Part shown: one piece after another, positions 35,701 to 47,805 of the stretch
How the letters are laid out: every line of letters begins with the position of its first letter
How positions within the stretch are numbered: position 1 is the first letter of the stretch
Source of the DNA: Amaurobius ferox
Lineage: Eukaryota; Arthropoda; Arachnida; Araneae; Amaurobiidae
Assembly: GCA_951213105.1 (NCBI GenBank)
Contig: OX578140.1
Coordinates: forward strand, 119,767,653-119,831,652
DNA length: 64,000 nucleotides
Reading direction: 5' to 3'
Notes under the pieces: generated by a model
Told to the model about the DNA's origin: nothing
Databases searched by the model: none
The model's input: the letters and a program-made list of their open reading frames with translations, nothing else
Position numbers and translations under genes: made by a program

Positions 35701-37302
35701 AACATTTTGGTGTGGAAATACTCTTTAAAATTTAAATTTTAGAATAAATTATTTTTCCAGGATCTCTTATCAAATTGTGCACCAAATTTTGTCTCTATTA
35801 TATTTTAACAAATGCTTTCCTCATTTATTGGCGAATCGAGCATATTAGTGTGTGGCACTTCTAAAGTAGCAAATATTGGATAACTGAGAGAATACACTCT
35901 TTTCCTTTCAAACAGCCTACCCTCAAACCAAATTCAAAATCTCCACCTTTTTGCAAAGTATGTTTTGTACTATGTCACCTTTTGAACATCTTATTGCGGA
36001 GCACCTCCTCTTCTAAACATTTCTGAAGAAATTGATTTTCCTAGATTTTATAAAATGAGTGACCCGTGTAAACACATTTCATGCCTCTATATCACATAAA
36101 GGAAAGTGTTTCTCATTTATTTGGCTAATAGAGCATTTGAGTTAAATACTCCCACTTCTTAGTAAACATTTAAAAAAATATTATTGAGGTATCATTGAAC
36201 AAATGACCCATCATATCAGACTGCAAGTGTCTATCTTACTTGAGAAAAAGCTTTCTTCATTTATTCAGGAAATTGAACATTTTAGTATGCAGCACCCATA
36301 AAGTAACAAATTATTTAAAAATTGAAATTGTACACTTTCTTTTCCAACTATCTTCCCTTATTCCAAATGTAACAACTCTATCTTATAGCAAAAGTATGTT
36401 TGTCTATCATTTCATTTTTTTGAATGTTTTGGTATGAAGCACCCCGCCTCCTCTAAAATTTGATTTTTATTGGAGGTTTTATCAAACGATTAACCTGTAT
36501 ACCCAATTGCAAGACTCACTTAAAAGAAAGTGTTTTCCAATTTTTTCATCAAATTGAATATTTTGGTGTGTGGCACACCCTCAAGTAGTAAATATTGGAA
36601 AACTGAAATTGCACACTTTCTTTCTTTTGAACTATTTATCCTTATATCACATTAAAAACCTCTTTCACTACAAAATATGTTTTTCTGTTATTCCACATTT
36701 TGAATATTTTGGAGATAAGCACACCTTTCTCCACCTTACTAAATATATATTTTTTAATTTATGGAGGTATTATAGAACAATTAACCCATGTACCAAACTG
36801 TAAGTTTCTATCTTACTTAAGAAAAGACATTCTTTATTTATATGGCAAATGAAACATTTTGGCATGCAGCACCTCTAAAGTAACAAATTATGGAAAACTG
36901 AAATTATACTCTTTCATCATTTACAACTATCTACCCCTACATCAAATTTAAAGTCTATCTTATCTTGAAGTATGTTTTTCTATCATTTCATTTTTTTAAC
37001 ATTTTGGTGGAGTACTTCTCTTCTTCTAAAATTAGATTTTTAGAGGGTTTTATCAACCGATTAACTTGTATATCTAATTGTAAGTCTATCTCACTTACAA
37101 AAGGCATTTGTTTTTTGTTGTCGAATCTAACATTTTGGTGTGTGACACCCCTAAAGTAGAAATATTTGAAAACTTGAATTGTATACCATTATTCAAACTG
37201 TCTACCGATAAACCAAATTTAAAGTCTCTATCTTATCACAAAGTATGTTTTTCTATCATTTCATCTTTCGAATATTTTGATGTGGAGCACACCCTCAAAT
37301 GA

Positions 37303-37361
37303 CCCGGCCGTCCAAATAGTTGCTCAAGTCCTCAGGATGAGTCGGATGGTCTGGGTCTTCA
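37303..37361 (+). mobile_element. Micro-retroposon, 59 bp
   Basis: Inserted in satellite array III with a perfect 14-bp duplication acaccctcaaatga (37289-37302 and 37362-37375). The body runs 'cccggccgtccaaatagttg' to 'gtcggatggtctgggtcttc' and matches the last ~60 bp of the main SINE family, with a variant middle. It has no promoter elements. Confidence 0.88.
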
Positions 37362-37804
37362 ACACCCTCAAATGAACATTTTTGAAGAACTTTATTATTC
37401 TTGGGTTTTATGTCAAATGATTAGCCCATATACCAAATTTTGAGACTCTATCATCTTTCAAAGGAGGTATTTTTTATTTATTCAGCAAATCAAACAATTT
37501 AGTGTACAGCATCTCCTAAAGTAACAAATATTGAAAAACTGAAATTGTACACCTTCTAGCTTTCAAACTATTTACCCATAAACCAAATTTAAAGTCTCTA
37601 TCTAATCGCAAACTATGTTTTTCTATCATTTTACTTTTTGAACATTTTGGTGTAAAGCACGCCCTGAAATAAATATTTTTGAAAAATTTTATTCTTCTTG
37701 GGTTTTTTATCAAATGATTGGCCCATATACCAAATTTCAAGTCTTTTGCATTTCAAAGGAGGTCTTTCTTATTTATTCAGCAAATCAGACAGTTTGGTGT
37801 TGAC

Positions 37805-37922
37805 AACCCTGGTGTTGACAATCTGGTTGTTCGAGTCCTCAGATGAGTCGGACGGCTTGGGTCTTCAACACTTTCTTCCTGTTGCTCGAGTCCTTAGGAT
37901 GAGTCCAACGGTCTGGGTCTTC
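37805..37922 (+). mobile_element. Two successive micro-retroposons
   Basis: The second module (37881-37922, 42 bp, gttgctcgagtccttaggat to gggtcttc) is bounded by aacactttcttcct at 37867-37880 and 37923-37936. The first module (about 37827-37866) directly precedes it and has the same 'gagtcctcagatgagtcgga' core. Its left border is unclear, but ggtgttgacaa is repeated beside it. Confidence 0.8.
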
Positions 37923-38120
37923 AACACTTTCTTCCTTTTGAACTATCTAACCATAGACCAAATTTGAAGTCTTTATCTCATCACAAAGCATGCTTTTCTA
38001 TCATTTAACCTTTCAAATGTTTTGATGTAAAACATCTCCTCTACTGAGCTTTTTAAAACAATTTGATTTTTCCAGAGGGTTTTATCGAATGATTAACCAA
38101 TGTACGAAATTGCAATTCTC

Positions 38121-39777
38121 TATCTATATGGGAAGTGTTTGTTACCTATCAATTGATTTTTACATATTAAAGTTTCTAATTTATAATAATAGTGTTTCTT
38201 TTAAATTCCTATTCCTACTGTTTGGTCTGTGCACATCCATGTTTGCTTTTCCCGATACATTTCAACACCTTTTTAAACTCTAAATGTCACTTAAGTATAT
38301 ATATCAATAATGTACAGCCAAAAACACAAAAGGAATCACAATCAATTCATGTTAAACTAAACTAACTTTTATTATGAAACAATTTAAAACTTCCAAACAT
38401 TTCACATTTATCTTTAAATTCTCAAACTTTCATATTTCAGAGCCTTAAAACATCTAGAAAATTTGTGGTAGTACATTGTGTTACCCAAAAAAGAAAAGAA
38501 AACATTAATTAAAACCCAGAAAAACAATTTAAACCCAAATCAAAACAAACCCAGTCATTGATTTAAATCCCAGGTTCAGATTCCACTCTGGTCTGTCTGA
38601 CTCTGTCCACCATAATTGTTACGTTAATTAAAAATAGTAAAAACATGCATTAAATTGTAAAAAATACAAACGTATATGCTCAAAAACTCAAGGTTTGTAA
38701 ATAAAGGTGTATGTGTACAAAATAGAATTTATAAAGATTATTAGTAAGAGTAAACAACAGACAATGTTTCTACATCGAAATTTAAATTAATAAACATAAG
38801 CCCAAGGCTTCACACATCTCATGTTGAATTATTCCTACAAGGGTAAGCAGAAAACACTGTTTCTCCATTTACTGTGTGTTATTTCTAAACATAGTGAAAC
38901 ACTTTTCAACAGTATCACTAGATGTCAGCACCAAACACTTTAGGAGCCGAAAAGAGGAAAAACAACTGTTGATGAAAAATACTGATGAGAATGTTAGAAC
39001 CGGAGGCCAACACTCGTATGGAACACAAAATTAATTAATTTAAAAACTGTAGACGTAAAACGCAGATGCAGGAGATGTTACAGCACAAGGGTCAGTCATC
39101 GTATGCACTGGCTGGAACTGGAAAACCCGTAGACGAATGTGCTTTACTTCGATATTTAGCGAAACTGAAAGGGGGAGAAATATCTCCTGGCTTGAAAATG
39201 TGGTGAAGAACTATGGGCGCAGTTGGTTTTCTGATAAAATTCTGAAACAGTTAGAATCATTCACTTGTGGAAAAGATGTGTGTTGTAGAATTATAGACTT
39301 AGTTGGTTTTCTGGAATCATCCTTACACTGGTGGAAAAGATATATGTGTTGAAGAATTATAGACCTAGTTGATTCTCTGGAAGCATTTGAAAGCAGCCGA
39401 AACCAGCCAGAGTACTGGGTATTACCCATTTTCATATCGCTGTGGGTCACGGACACCTTTTGCAAGGGTCCCTACCCATAACACCAAAAATCTTATTACC
39501 ACCTTCACAAACGGCTGCTCAGAATCGAATACCTCGCCAACTGAATGTTCGCTTCCCAAGAACTACCAATCTTGTGAGTGAAAACTTGCGCCTCAAACAG
39601 AGCACTTATGCACACCCCGGGGAATAAAAAAAAATATTTTTTATTTTCGCCAAGAACCACGAGGCGTGAAATTTCGCCAAGCTCTAGCTACCATGTTTTG
39701 CCGCCAAAGTTCATTACCCCGTTAAGATAACCCTACAGAATGCCTCTTGGCACCCATATACATCTGGTTTCTACATC
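38121..39777. other. Intronic spacer
   Basis: No recognised gene. At 39220-39390 a phrase of ~62 bp (agaattatagacttagttgg then ttttctggaa) occurs two to three times in tandem. The overlapping frames on both strands there are short and unsupported. Confidence 0.4.
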
Positions 39778-39782
39778 GTTTC

Positions 39783-40323
39783 CAGGGTTGCCACTCAATC
39801 TGGAAACCGCGAAATGTCAGGGAATTTGAAAACAGTCAGGGAAAACCGGGAAAAGTCAGGGAATTTCGCGGGAAACCTGGAATTTTTTTTAAAATTTAAA
39901 TAATGCAAATAAAATTCACGATGTGTACTAAGAACGATTGTTTAAAAGATCAAGGATCGGAAAAACCAGTTATTAGCTCGACGAACGCAAACATTTCTGG
40001 CCGCCCGCCGCCGTCTAGGCTACGCGTAACGCGTATTTCATCCCAATAAACCAACCATCCAACTTTTGACGGCACGGCGCCGGCGTTGCGTAGTACCGTG
40101 CATTTTGCTGGCTTCAGAGTATTGTAGACGGGCCAACTTGACGATCTTCTTATGGCTAATTATTAAGGTTAGTTTTTTATTTATATTTGCATAATACAAA
40201 TTTTTCTATTTTGAAAAATGGGTAGCATGAACTCACTCTGTGAAGGGATATTTCCCAAAAAGTGGTATTAAAGCAATGATTTAGGCAAATAAAAAGGAAA
40301 CCATTTTAGCAGGAATATAATTC

Positions 40324-40364
<41 letters not shown>

Positions 40365-41876
40365 TAAAGATCAATATTTATTACTTTCTTTAGTGAAAAC
40401 CTGTGTTTTACCAAACATAAATATTTGTTTTCATTATAAAGTAATTTTCACGGGATAAAACCTTTATATATTTTTTGTTTTATAATTTATTGTCCTGAAA
40501 TTTGATGAACCACTTGCACCATTTCTTTATGAATCTGTGACAACTATAGCACAGTCAATTTTGCAGAGATTTGTAAAGCCGTGTTTTGTGTTTTAGACAA
40601 AAATGCTTCATATCTTTACAAAATTGATGTTCTTGAAAAAGATAACTTGATCCCAGCCTCTGAAGTGACACTTAGTTTTCCTTTAAAAGATGAATTGAGA
40701 AAGATAAAGAATAAAAAGAATATAGATATTTTGAAAATGCGACAATTCATGTCTTAAAGCATATCAAAGATTTGTGCATAAACTTTTTGAGCGTTTACCT
40801 ATACGATTTCCATTGACTAAAGCAATATTGTTTCTTGATCCTGCAGTTTTTCTTCAAACTGATTTGGCGATTGAGCGTTTGTCAGCATGTCTAGAAATAT
40901 TGGTTTCTAAAAAATGGATATCAGAATTAAAAGCTGACAACATTCATCAAGAGTTCCAAAAATTATTCAATGAGCCTTCAGTAGTAAACATGATGAAATC
41001 TTACAAAAGAAGTGATACTAGGCTTGATGATCATTGGATTAGTATACTGCATCTAAAACAAGCTTCTAATGATTTGACCTTTTTTATAAAATTGCTTTCC
41101 ATTTTATCACATGGTAATTCATTTCTTGAAAGGAGATTTTCCATTAATGCAGAATGCATTATTGATAACCAAACAGAAGAAAGCCTTGTAGCATTAAGAC
41201 AAGTTTATGGGGCAATAAACAATGCTGGGGGAGTTGAAGCAATTGATTTAACAAAGGCCATATTTCAGTCAGTAAATTGTGCACATTCCAGGTACATTGA
41301 TACTATGCAAAGAAAGAAAGAAGCAGAAAGTAATAAAAAACAATTGGAAGACAGTCGAAAATGTGTTGCTTTAGAACTGAAAAGTTTAGAATGGAAGAAA
41401 AGCAAAATAATGGTAGATGCTCAAAAAGAAGCTGCACTAATTGAAGACAAAATAAGAAATCTCCAAAAATAATATTTTTTCTACATACTATATTCACTCA
41501 CTATCACATAACTTGTATATTAACATTTTTGGTGTTAATTTATTTTACCACATTTATTATAACAAGTGTACATGATTTGTCTAATTTACCAAAGCAATTG
41601 ATTTTTTTTATTTGTATATGTATGTCAAATATTATTTATTTGTCCCAATTTGTAACACATTTTTAATTGAAGTGTAAATATTTTAATATTTACACTCCAA
41701 TTAATATATTCCCAATTATAATATTATATTCTCTATGTTAAAACACAGAGAAAAGGTATACGTGTAAGCCTAGGTTAACTGAATAGTTTATCGCACTGTT
41801 TTTTTATAAACCTGGAATTTATCTGGAAAACCTGGAAAAGTCAGGGAATTTCATATTCTGGAGAGTGGCAACCCTG
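39783..41876 (+). mobile_element. hAT-like DNA transposon A
   Basis: Inverted termini cagggttgccactc (39783) and its complement at 41863-41876, then internal repeats of 'gtcagggaatttc' near both ends. The flanks share gtttc (39778-39782 and 41877-41881). Its transposase remnant has a hAT-type C-terminus. A (TA)n tract lies at 40326-40361. Part of the 5' non-coding interior (about 40148-40250) is shared with the element at 47806. Confidence 0.85.
40492..41472 (+). pseudogene. hAT-like transposase, two frameshifts
   Basis: It reads in three frames: LAPFLYESVTTIAQSILQRF (from 40492), then DKNASYLYKIDVLEKDNLIP to KMRQFMS ending TAA near 40757, then an intact 232-codon frame from 40774. The last has ILSHGNSFLERRFSINAEC, the dimerisation-type motif, and a charged coiled-coil tail (KKQLEDSRKC to EDKIRNLQK). 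The N-terminal DNA-binding domain is not visible. Neither shift permits a full-length product. Confidence 0.82.
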
Positions 41877-41881
41877 GTTTC

Positions 41882-42829
41882 AACTGATAGCCATGAAAGG
41901 GCCAAATCCGCACTTAAAACAAGCGTTATTTTTCGCTTTCGGATGAATTTAGTTATCACTTGAAAGTGAAGGCATAAGGCCAGAAAGGGAAATTACAGGG
42001 ACACAGGCGAATTAGCAAAAGACTTGAAAGATATTTGGCGTTTGTAAATACATTGTGCGTGTAATGTAGAATATTGGGGAATTTTAAGGAATAATAAATT
42101 AACATTAATAAGGGATAAATCACCAAAATGCATAACCATAAATTAATTTAGAATTTCAAATGGAAGGGGATAATTATGAATTTTGAACATTAATAATTTC
42201 GAAAAACAAAAACCTCTGAAACTAAGCACAGCACTTGTGGTCTTTAAACATTCTTAAAAGCCAAATTCCTAATTTCGATTTTTCAGAACCTTAAAACTGT
42301 TTAAGTTTGTACCAAAGTACTAAAAAGGTGGTTAATTTTAATACAGATGTTACTGTTCAGAAATTACAATAAAAGTAAGAAAAAATGCTTCCTATCCAAG
42401 AATGATGATCGGCACAAACTGTTGGTAAAAAAATTTCCATCGTTATATGATAAAAGGGTCAAGATGTTTCATATCTTCCAGTTCCTGTTTCTTCCAGTTT
42501 CTTCCAATGTCCCTGTAGAAACCCAACCCTAATTCCCCGAGTCTAATAACTGCAGCAATCATAATCAGGGTGTACCTGAAAAATTGAAAGAGTTTTTTGT
42601 GTAATATTTATTTCATTTTAGTTTGAAATTATATCCATAACTGCCTAATCTTCTAATCAGAAAAACTTGCTTCCATTTTTATGATTTATTTGTAAAAGTC
42701 TCTACTCGAGAAAAGCTCACTTTTTCTTAGTTGTGATCATTTGCAAAAAATATCGTCAAAAGTCGGCGACAGAAATTTTTTTATAAGCATTCCTTGAGAT
42801 TTCTGATACAGTACTGAAATAAAATGGTA
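41882..42829. other. Intronic spacer
   Basis: No gene. It continues the sequence that flanks element A on the left. Nothing else recognisable. Confidence 0.4.
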
Positions 42830-44499
42830 CAGTACGTGACCTTTTATCCGGTGACCCAATATCTAATCGGATGGGTTCCTAAACCGGAATTTGGCAAAAT
42901 AATGCCAAATTCTACGCCAACAAGCAATTATTTGCCAAAAATTCTACTAAATAGCGTTTTTTTGTTTAAAATCCCACCAAATGATTTTTGCCTTAATTAG
43001 CAATATCAATATTATAAAATGATGTGTTGAAACCTACATTTTTCTCACTTCAACTGTTTGCGATCCTAACATAAACAAAGGTCTCACTGAATCCATACTC
43101 ATCACACCGGAAATATTGTTAAAAATAGTTCTGGCAAGGAGGAAAATGACAAATATCATGGAGGTAAAAGTGAATTCATTAACTTCATGGTGGATATATT
43201 TATTTCATGTCAGATAAAAGATACTTTCAACGAGTGACAGAACATTTCATTTGTGAAACGAAATAAAGATCTTCTATTTTCTAGCCAAACTATATATATA
43301 TATATTAGAATGGGTGTGTTTGTTTAATGTCTCGATCACTTTGTAGTGGTAAAGTGACACCATGACATTTTTCACTGCGAAGTGACTGGAACGCAAACAA
43401 AACCAGCTGGAAATTTTATTTTCATTCCTTTTAGCAGTCAATGTTCTTAGATCAACGAAAGTTTCCCTTGAATTAAGGAAATTCAGAGATTTTTAGGGAT
43501 TTATGGAAAAAGCTACAGAATCTAAAGAAATTTGTAGAGATTTTCAAATTTTTTCTCGTTTATTAGTATGTTTACAATTTTCAATTTTTGGTTTTTATTT
43601 TCACATATTTTTGAAATTCTTAACATAAAAATTAACTTTTGGCATATCCAGTTAATCGTTTCGTTAACTGTACATGCTGATTATGAATAAACTGTAACCT
43701 TAATTGTTTGCCTAGGATACAGGGGTTTAAAATCTTTTATAAGGTAAATAAAACAGATTCCTACGATATTTTTTTCACAGAAGTTTACAATTATCAAGCA
43801 ATCTGGGGGTGTTGGGAAGGAGAGAAAAAAGTGGATAGATTTAATTGAGAAAGGGCTAGTTTCCTTGGGAGTGAAATTGTTTGCAGCATTTTCTGGGGCC
43901 ATGAAAATTATCAGTACTCAGTTAGTTTTTACCTTAGATCTTAAATCAGTCTGAGAGCTGTTAGTTTTTACTTCAAAGTTGTGACACATTTTAAGAAAAT
44001 TCTTAGTTAACATTTTTGGTCTGAATTATGTCCAAACAACCATCATCTGATGCAATGAGTTCTAAAAGAAAACATGTTTCATTATCTATAAAAGATAAAG
44101 TGACCATTTTGAAAAGTATGAACAAAGGTGTTTCTGCTAAAATATTAGGAGATGAATATGGTGAGGGTCCACTTTAATTGAAATGTTTAAAAAAAAAACC
44201 TTCTAATAACTAGCTTGAAAATCAACTTTTTTCGGACATTTTTTTTTCCTTTCAAAAATTTTCTTAATTACTAAATTTAATTCTATAATTACATGTAATT
44301 TGCATTTTAGTTAAGCAATTGCATTTTTTCATATAGATTGTAAAATAATCTTTATTTAATACATGTTTTTAAAATGAATTATAGTTTTCTATAACATTTT
44401 AGACCATTCCAGTAAGTTTTAAAAAAAGTGTTCTGAATTATGCAAAAACCCCTTATCCAGAATGCGTGAAGTCCCAGGCAGTCTGGATAATAGATCCTG
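42830..44499 (+). mobile_element. Tigger/pogo DNA transposon, decayed
   Basis: The left end cagtacgtgaccttttatcc and the complement of the right end (caggatctattatccagact) share the CAG-A-CT--TTATCC pattern of Tigger termini. TA lies on both sides (42828-42829 and 44500-44501). The 1.67 kb interior holds only an N-terminal transposase fragment. The interior sequence near 43300-43400 may be a further nested repeat. Confidence 0.72.
44028..44177 (+). pseudogene. pogo/Tigger transposase N-terminal fragment
   Basis: The frame from ATG 44028 reads SSKRKHVSLSIKDKVTILKS then MNKGVSAKILGDEYG. This is the first helix-turn-helix (Psq/CENP-B type) of Tigger transposases, which binds the terminal repeats. 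It ends in a stop after 49 codons, and no DDE domain follows in the element. Confidence 0.85.
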
Positions 44500-44677
44500 T
44501 ACTATTATATTATGATAGAACTTAATAAACATAATGCATACTTTTTACAGTACTTAATTTTTTTGTCTATAGTCCTTAAAAAGTGCTTAGTTTTTTTATT
44601 TAATGAAACATGTTTAATAATCCTATATATTCACAACAGGGTTTTAAAACTGCAAAAGCAAATATTTTGTTACTCAT

Positions 44678-44906
44678 AGCACACAAGGTTAATTGAAAGT
44701 AAAAATCAATTTTGGAGACAAATAACAGCCTTTTTTGTAAGGATAAAAAGACTACCAACAATGATAAGAAAGAACACACCTGTTTTTGTTACATATCATG
44801 ACACATTCTTGACTTTGTTGGTACTGGTGTTTTGTATTTATATCCTGATGAAGAAGGCTGTTTTATCCTCCAAAACCAGTTGATGTTTCAATCAACCTTG
44901 TGTGCT
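44678..44906 (+). repeat. Inverted repeat around a CTGATGA motif (Penelope-like?)
   Basis: The arm agcacacaaggttaattgaa (44678-44697) is the imperfect complement of ttcaatcaaccttgtgtgct (44887-44906). Between them 'cctgatgaagaaggc' (44844-44858) is followed by ctccaaaac, a degenerate hammerhead-like core. The layout matches 53456-53651. Penelope-like elements are known to carry hammerhead motifs in inverted or direct terminal repeats. The 75-codon minus frame at 44863-45090 is not convincing. Confidence 0.45.
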
Positions 44907-45637
44907 GTTTGTTAATAACATTTGTTAATAATATAAAGTATTTATTTTTGCAGATTATTTCAGGCATGAGTTTGAGTGAATATATTATTAAGTTTGGTTC
45001 ATATTTATAGGGTTTTGAAATGTTCTTTCCTAATTGTTTGAATACAAGAATTGTGTGCAGTGCTTTGCCCAAAGGAGTGAAACATGGCACTTAAATCAGA
45101 GATAATGTGATGAGTTTATATCTTTAAACTGAATTGGAAAAAATTTGGAATCTTCAAAATTTAGGGAATGGGGTATACTAATCACTTGAAAATTTGGCTA
45201 TAAGTGTGTAGTAAATTAAGATTGAAATACAAATTTTAGAATAAAGTAAAAAAAAAATGGATAAAATAAATGCCTACTTTCAATCTTGGTCAATGTGACC
45301 AAGTATAGTTTTTAATGATGGGTATATGAGATATGATATTTTCTGGTACACAAAATCTTTGTACTTTTATAAAAGCAGACATAGGAAAAATTATGTGATT
45401 GCTTCTATCAAGGAAGTATAGGCATTTTGTATTCTCATTCTCAAAAGCAGCAGTTACATTCATTGTGTGTTTTCTAGTATATATATTATGAATTTTTTTT
45501 TTTTTTATATTTTGAAAAGTATTGAAGATTTACCTTTTGACAATGAAATTAAGATTTTTTTAACACATGCATAGTTACTTTTTAAATTGATCTGCTTCTA
45601 AGATTTCCATACTTTTTCTAAAAATTTTTATTTTTAG
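44907..45637. other. Intronic spacer
   Basis: AT-rich; nothing recognisable before the acceptor at 45637. Confidence 0.45.
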
Positions 45638-45779
45638 CTCGTGAAAGCTCAAAAATTAGATAAAATGTCACAGATATTTATGTCTGCTACTCGAAACATC
45701 CAAACAAATGGAAGATGTCTGGTTGTTACAACTAAAGCTTTTCTAAAATCTCACAAAGAAGCAAGTACTTTTGTACATA
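45638..45779 (+). CDS. Host gene exon 8
   Basis: Acceptor tatttttag, donor CATA|gtaaga. It reads LVKAQKLDKMSQIFMSATRN, then IQTNGRCLVVTTKAFLKSHK and EASTFVH, phase 1 at the end (A joins AA of exon 9 to make Lys). The 'RC-VV-T---FLKS' pattern is one of the points that recall the C-terminal region of TOPAZ1. It is flanked by introns of 10.7 and 6.7 kb. Confidence 0.88.
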
Positions 45780-46147
45780 GTAAGATTACTTTTTACTTTC
45801 ATTACTTATTTATACATTATTAATTTTATACTGGAAGTATCATTTCCTTGAAAAGTTTTTAATCAGACTATGGATGGATATACATGTTTCACATTTTGGT
45901 GTTATCTGCATGTCGGGATAAAACAAATATATGTGACATTTCATTATCCTTACAATGTAGTATCTATACATATTAGTTTTATTCTGCTTTACTAATTCAG
46001 TGAATTATTTTATATGAAATTCTATATTCAATTTGATTATGTAATAAGTTAAAACTAAAAATATTTTTTGTAATTTCTATAGTTATTTAATTGATTAGAA
46101 CAAATTTATTTGATATTTTTTATTTTGATGACATTGTTTGCTATAGA
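45780..46147. other. Intronic spacer
   Basis: AT-rich, nothing recognisable. Confidence 0.45.
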
Positions 46148-46980
46148 TAAAATTGTAATTCTTGGACTTAGGTTAATAATAGTAATTACAATAAATGAAA
46201 CTGCTGCCATTTATAAAACTCTAAAACTTTCTTGAAGAAAGCAGGCATATGTCAGTTAGGTGACGACAATTGTTTTGGGGGCGTTATAAGCTTCTTCCCG
46301 TTGGAAACCAAGTTTGAAACTAGTTGACCAGAAGTGTTCTCTTTTTGCTGTGTGGCATCATGGGTTGCAGAGTGACATCATGATTCTATGCATGTTATAA
46401 AGGATTGCAAGTATGATGCCATTGGCCGGTCAGTTTTAGGTTTTCCAGTTTTGAATGGCGGTCATGTAAATTATTTCTCTCAAAAAGAAGCTACGGGCCA
46501 TGCACAGATATTTGTGTATGTCCATGATATCGCTGTTTTAACTTGTATAAGTACTGCAAGCTGGTGAAGGCTCATTGCCGTTACTTCCTGTTTAGGTTGC
46601 TCGTTTACAGTTTGAAAGTTCTGCTATGCAGACTTTCATTTCATCAACGCAGAATGTTCAGTTGGCATTTGTTTGTCATGTTATGTTTAGTTATTGCTAG
46701 AAGTTTCTGTCAGATGGATGTATTTGAATATAATTTTGAATTTAAATTTACTCGACTATGGTGTCGTTCATGCTTGAAAATTGTAATTTTTGGACTTAAG
46801 TTAGTAATAGTAATTACAATAAATAAAACTTCCAAAACTTTCTTAAAGAAAGTAGGGATATGTCAATTAGGTGATGACAATTGTTTTGAGGGTGTTATAA
46901 GCCCCCTTCTTTATGTTGGAAAACAAGTTTAAAACTAGTTATCTAGTTTAAAACTAGTTATCCAGTTTAAAACTAGTATC
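46148..46980 (+). repeat. Direct repeats of ~175 bp around a 450-bp core, plus 19-bp triplet
   Basis: The left copy (46148-46330) and right copy (46776-46945) share 'aattgtaattcttggactta', 'atgtcagttaggtgacgaca' and 'attgttttgggggcgttata'. The core holds a TATA-like ttataaagg near 46395. From 46925 a 19-bp unit (agtttaaaactagttatct) occurs three times. It could be a small LTR-type or tandemly duplicated element. The 129-codon frame 46543-46932 crosses core and repeat and has no family resemblance that I recognise. Confidence 0.55.
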
Positions 46981-47799
46981 AACTGTTCCATCCAGAACTG
47001 GTATTTTACAATGACTTGCTTGGTTAGTATGCTTGGTTAGTGCATTTCCTCTTTGAGAAAGAAAATATTAATCACTATCATCTAAATATTTCAAAACTTA
47101 ATTGGCAATACGAGTTACTTCTTCGAACTAAAAACATTCTTTTTAGTCTTTGCAAATCACTAATTTCTTTTTTAAATGCTCTACAAAATATTTCTCTATA
47201 CATTGCAAAAAATACAAAACTACTAAATACTAAAACAATAGAAATATCCCCATCTCTCTAAAAAATAAAAATAAAAGTATGCAGGAGTGCCGGAAACACG
47301 AGAATGTCTATACTACATGCAAAAGTTAAAGAGCCAGCTTAGTTTGTTTACATTACTCATAATTCTGACTTCCATATCGAATCAAAATATAAAAAATGTA
47401 AAACACTTGAACAAATTGGAGTTCAACATTCTAGACTCATGATAAATTCAACTGTTATGGGCATAAGGCCCCATCATCTTAAAAAATATTAAATTAACAA
47501 GTATTTAAAACTCAAATATGAGACACCCATCCTGAGATGCAATTGATACAGCGACTCACTTCTGAACCACCCGGCTGAGAGTAACATTCTTGACTGGCAC
47601 ATCAGTGAGACACCCGTCTCGAAAGGGTTAACAAAAGACTTGTTAATTGTGTGCTTGTTAACTTTAGTTGATTCTAAAAAACGGCTCATTGACTCCTTAA
47701 AACAGAAATTTTAGTACATTAAAACAGAGTTTGTGTTTGTTTCTGTTGTTTTGATTCTCATAGACAGCTGATTCTTAGAGATGCAGATTCAAGGTGGCC
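46981..47799. other. Intronic spacer
   Basis: No gene. The phrase 'gagacaccc' occurs twice at 47519 and 47608 with a moderately GC-rich stretch between; origin unknown. Confidence 0.4.
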
Positions 47800-47805
47800 A
47801 AGTTG

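Larger units (their letters stand above)
35370..38120 (+). repeat. Satellite array III with embedded SINE-end insertions
   Basis: The longest block of the ~143/286-bp satellite. Subunit A starts recur near 36562, 36848, 37127 and 37492 (spacing 286, 279 and 365, the last enlarged by an insertion). Subunit B starts ('ttttggtgtggagcac') lie between them. Three insertions with or without clear target duplications occur at 35573-35700, 37303-37361 and about 37805-37922. All 60-90 codon frames here are repeat artefacts. Confidence 0.82.

Noticed and set aside
46543..46932. 129-codon open frame as a gene
   Set aside because: It crosses the core and one arm of an unassigned repeat, has no splice or start context, and no family resemblance I recognise.
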